Shown here: positions 5,295-7,045 of the stretch, piece by piece | How positions within the stretch are numbered: position 1 is the stretch's first letter | How the letters are laid out: the number at the start of each line of letters is the position of its first letter | From: Pseudomonadota bacterium | Lineage (GTDB): Bacteria > Pseudomonadota > Gammaproteobacteria > Burkholderiales > Ferrovaceae | Direction of reading: 5' to 3' | DNA length: 7,045 bases | Assembly (NCBI GenBank): GCA_021804705.1 | Contig: JAJZHC010000072.1 | Span: 1 to 7,045 of the forward strand | Made by a program: the position numbers and the translations under genes | The notes under the pieces: model-generated | Told to the model about the DNA's origin: nothing | The model's database searches: none | The model's input: the letters and a program-made list of their open reading frames with translations, nothing else

Positions 5295-7045
5295 ATGACC
5301 GCACAAACCCTTCCGAATGCCGTGGCTGCCCTGGTAGGCGCCCCCAACTGTGGTAAAACCGCATTGTTCAACCGTCTCACCGGCAGTCACCAGAAGGTGG
5401 CCAACTATGCCGGCGTCACGGTGGAGAAAAAGGAAGGCGGCCTCACTTCCCCCAGTGGCAAGCGCTTTCAAATCATCGATTTGCCTGGCGCATATAGCCT
5501 CACCCCCACCTCACTCGACGAATCCATCACCCGGCGCGCCGTGCTGGGCCAATTGCAGGGTGAGGCCACGCCAGAGCTGCTGGTGTGCGTGGTGGATGCT
5601 ACCAACCTGCGCCTGCACCTGCGACTGGTGCTGGAGCTGAAGCGTCTGGGGCGCCCGCTGGTACTGGCGCTCAACATGATGGACGTGGCCCGCGATCACG
5701 GCATCGTCATCGACGTGGCGGCACTCTCGCGCGAACTGGACATTCCCGTGGTGGAAACGGTGGCTGTGGAAAATGGCGGGGCTGCGGCGCTGGTGGCCTT
5801 TCTGGATCAACACCCGCCCTTCGCCCCGGCTTCGGCGTCGGGCCCATGGAAGGACCCCACCCCGGACGAGTTGCAGACCATGCAGCAACGGGTGCGCGCC
5901 ATCATCGGCGCCACCTGTGATGAAAGTCGGCGCAACGATGGGTGGGGTGAGCGCATTGATCAGGTGGTCATGCACCCCGTCAGCGGCATGCTGATTCTCT
6001 CGGCCGTCCTGTTCCTCACCTTTCAGGCCGTGTTCAGCTGGGCAGCCATCCCCATGGACGCCATCAAGAGCGGGGTGGCGCTGGCGGCCGACGGGCTTCG
6101 TGGAATACTTTCACCCGGACTGCTGCAGAGCCTTCTGGCCGATGGAGTCCTGTCCGGCGCCGGCAGCGTGCTGGTCTTCCTGCCGCAGATCCTGATCCTG
6201 TTTGCCTTCATCCTGGCGCTGGAGGACTCGGGCTACCTGCCGCGTGCCGCCTTTCTGCTGGATCGCATCATGGGTTCGGTGGGATTGTCCGGACGCTCCT
6301 TCATCCCACTGCTTTCCAGCTTTGCCTGCGCCATCCCCGGCATCATGGCCACGCGCACCATCCAAAGCCGGCGTGACCGCATGACAACCATCCTGATTGC
6401 CCCCCTCATGACCTGCTCGGCGCGCCTGCCGGTCTATGCATTGCTGATTTCAGCCTTCATCCCCAACCGCACCGTGGCGGGGGTGTTCAACCTGCAGGGG
6501 GTGGTGCTGTTCGGACTCTACTTTGCCGGAATCTTCTCGGCCATGGGTGTCGCCCTGGTGCTCAAGCGCTCGGCGCGCAACCAGTATCAGGCGCTGATGA
6601 TGGAACTGCCGGCCTACCGGGTGCCCAACCTGCGCAATTTGCTGATGGGCCTGTGGGAGCGGGCAGCCATCTTCGTTTCACGTGTCGGCACCATCATCCT
6701 GCCCTTGATGATCGTGCTGTGGTTTCTCAGCACCTTCCCTGCAACCCCCGAAGGTGCAACCGGCCCCGCCATCCAGTACAGCTTTGCCGGCATGGCGGGT
6801 CACGCCCTCGGGGTAATTTTTGCGCCCATTGGATTCAACTGGCAGATCTGCATCGCCCTGGTGCCCGGTCTTGCAGCGCGGGAAGTGGCCGTGGGCGCAC
6901 TGGGCACCGTGTATGCCCTGTCCAACACCGGCGCCAACATCAACGAAACCCTGGCCCCCGTTCTGGCGCAATCCTGGAGCCTGCCCACCGCCCTGTCCCT
7001 GCTGGCCTGGTATGTGTATGCGCCGCAATGTGTAGCCACCCTGGG
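5295..7045 (+). CDS. feoB: Ferrous iron transporter B (FeoB), C-terminus cut by window edge
   Basis: Inner-membrane Fe(II) uptake protein with an N-terminal G-protein domain. The 583 visible residues are in one open frame. G-protein motifs are G1 GAPNCGKT (15-22), the switch region NYAGVTVEKKEG, G3 DLPG (62-65), G4 NMMD (127-130) and a G5-like ETVAVENGG (154-162). The membrane domain starts near residue 231. It contains the Gate-type motif FACAIPGIMATR with Cys345, the segment MTCSARLPVY, and a second Gate-like segment from Cys519 (CIALVPGLAAREVAVGALG). The linker between the G domain and the first span is about 60 residues, clearly shorter than in E. coli FeoB (773 residues). This fits the compact FeoB class of about 600-650 residues, so perhaps 40 C-terminal residues are off the edge. 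The ATG is 2 nt after the feoA stop and lacks a Shine-Dalgarno, which suggests translational coupling. Confidence 0.96.
   Translation, partial: MTAQTLPNAVAALVGAPNCGKTALFNRLTGSHQKVANYAGVTVEKKEGGLTSPSGKRFQIIDLPGAYSLTPTSLDESITRRAVLGQLQGEATPELLVCVVDATNLRLHLRLVLELKRLGRPLVLALNMMDVARDHGIVIDVAALSRELDIPVVETVAVENGGAAALVAFLDQHPPFAPASASGPWKDPTPDELQTMQQRVRAIIGATCDESRRNDGWGERIDQVVMHPVSGMLILSAVLFLTFQAVFSWAAIPMDAIKSGVALAADGLRGILSPGLLQSLLADGVLSGAGSVLVFLPQILILFAFILALEDSGYLPRAAFLLDRIMGSVGLSGRSFIPLLSSFACAIPGIMATRTIQSRRDRMTTILIAPLMTCSARLPVYALLISAFIPNRTVAGVFNLQGVVLFGLYFAGIFSAMGVALVLKRSARNQYQALMMELPAYRVPNLRNLLMGLWERAAIFVSRVGTIILPLMIVLWFLSTFPATPEGATGPAIQYSFAGMAGHALGVIFAPIGFNWQICIALVPGLAAREVAVGALGTVYALSNTGANINETLAPVLAQSWSLPTALSLLAWYVYAPQCVATL

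Noticed and set aside
4831..5364. A 177-codon minus-strand open frame spanning the pyrC-feoA gap
   Set aside because: It crosses the divergent promoters and is antisense to feoA, which has a clear family signature; no motif is recognised in it.
4869..5471. Upstream in-frame extension of pyrC on the minus strand
   Set aside because: The extension runs antisense through feoA and the start of feoB and would put about 200 non-homologous residues before the HxH metal motif.

Overview
The window is a GC-rich stretch of a proteobacterial chromosome. The gene families point to a gamma- or betaproteobacterium, or a close relative such as the Acidithiobacillia: E. coli-type class II dihydroorotase, type A RNase P RNA, the mraZ-rsmH-ftsL-ftsI order at the head of the dcw cluster, and a compact FeoB that closely resembles my recollection of the Xanthomonas-type protein. 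The species cannot be named from the sequence alone. No CRISPR array, tRNA, prophage or transposase gene is visible.

Layout. Positions 1-3258 (minus strand) hold the start of the division and cell-wall cluster, read right to left: mraZ, rsmH, ftsL and ftsI (cut by the left window edge). The genes are packed tightly: a 2-nt gap for mraZ-rsmH, and 4-nt ATGA overlaps for rsmH-ftsL and ftsL-ftsI. A strong sigma70-type promoter (TTGACC, 17 nt, TATAGT) lies upstream of mraZ. It is followed by four G-rich pentamers spaced exactly 10 bp apart, which look like a MraZ operator. Positions 3259-3447 are intergenic and carry this promoter and operator, a plus-strand intrinsic terminator and a second hairpin. 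Positions 3448-3803 (minus) encode RNase P RNA (rnpB). Positions 3819-4868 (minus) encode dihydroorotase (pyrC), whose stop codon nearly touches the rnpB promoter -10 element. Positions 4869-5016 are a divergent intergenic region with a perfect 8-bp hairpin and a Fur-box promoter. Positions 5017-7045 (plus) hold feoA and feoB, the latter cut by the right window edge.

How the genes work together. MraZ is the autoregulator of the dcw cluster. RsmH methylates 16S rRNA. FtsL and FtsI are divisome membrane proteins, the second being the septal transpeptidase. PyrC feeds pyrimidine synthesis and RNase P matures tRNA 5' ends; both are housekeeping neighbours. FeoA and FeoB form a ferrous iron uptake system, and the Fur box between the -35 and -10 of its promoter predicts iron repression.

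I did not find an undescribed system; all protein genes belong to known families and are intact where visible. The points most worth a second look are the apparent loss of the GGU tRNA-CCA-binding motif in the L15 loop of the RNase P RNA, the regular four-box MraZ operator, the REP-like hairpin between pyrC and feoA, and a plus-strand terminator facing the division cluster's antisense strand.
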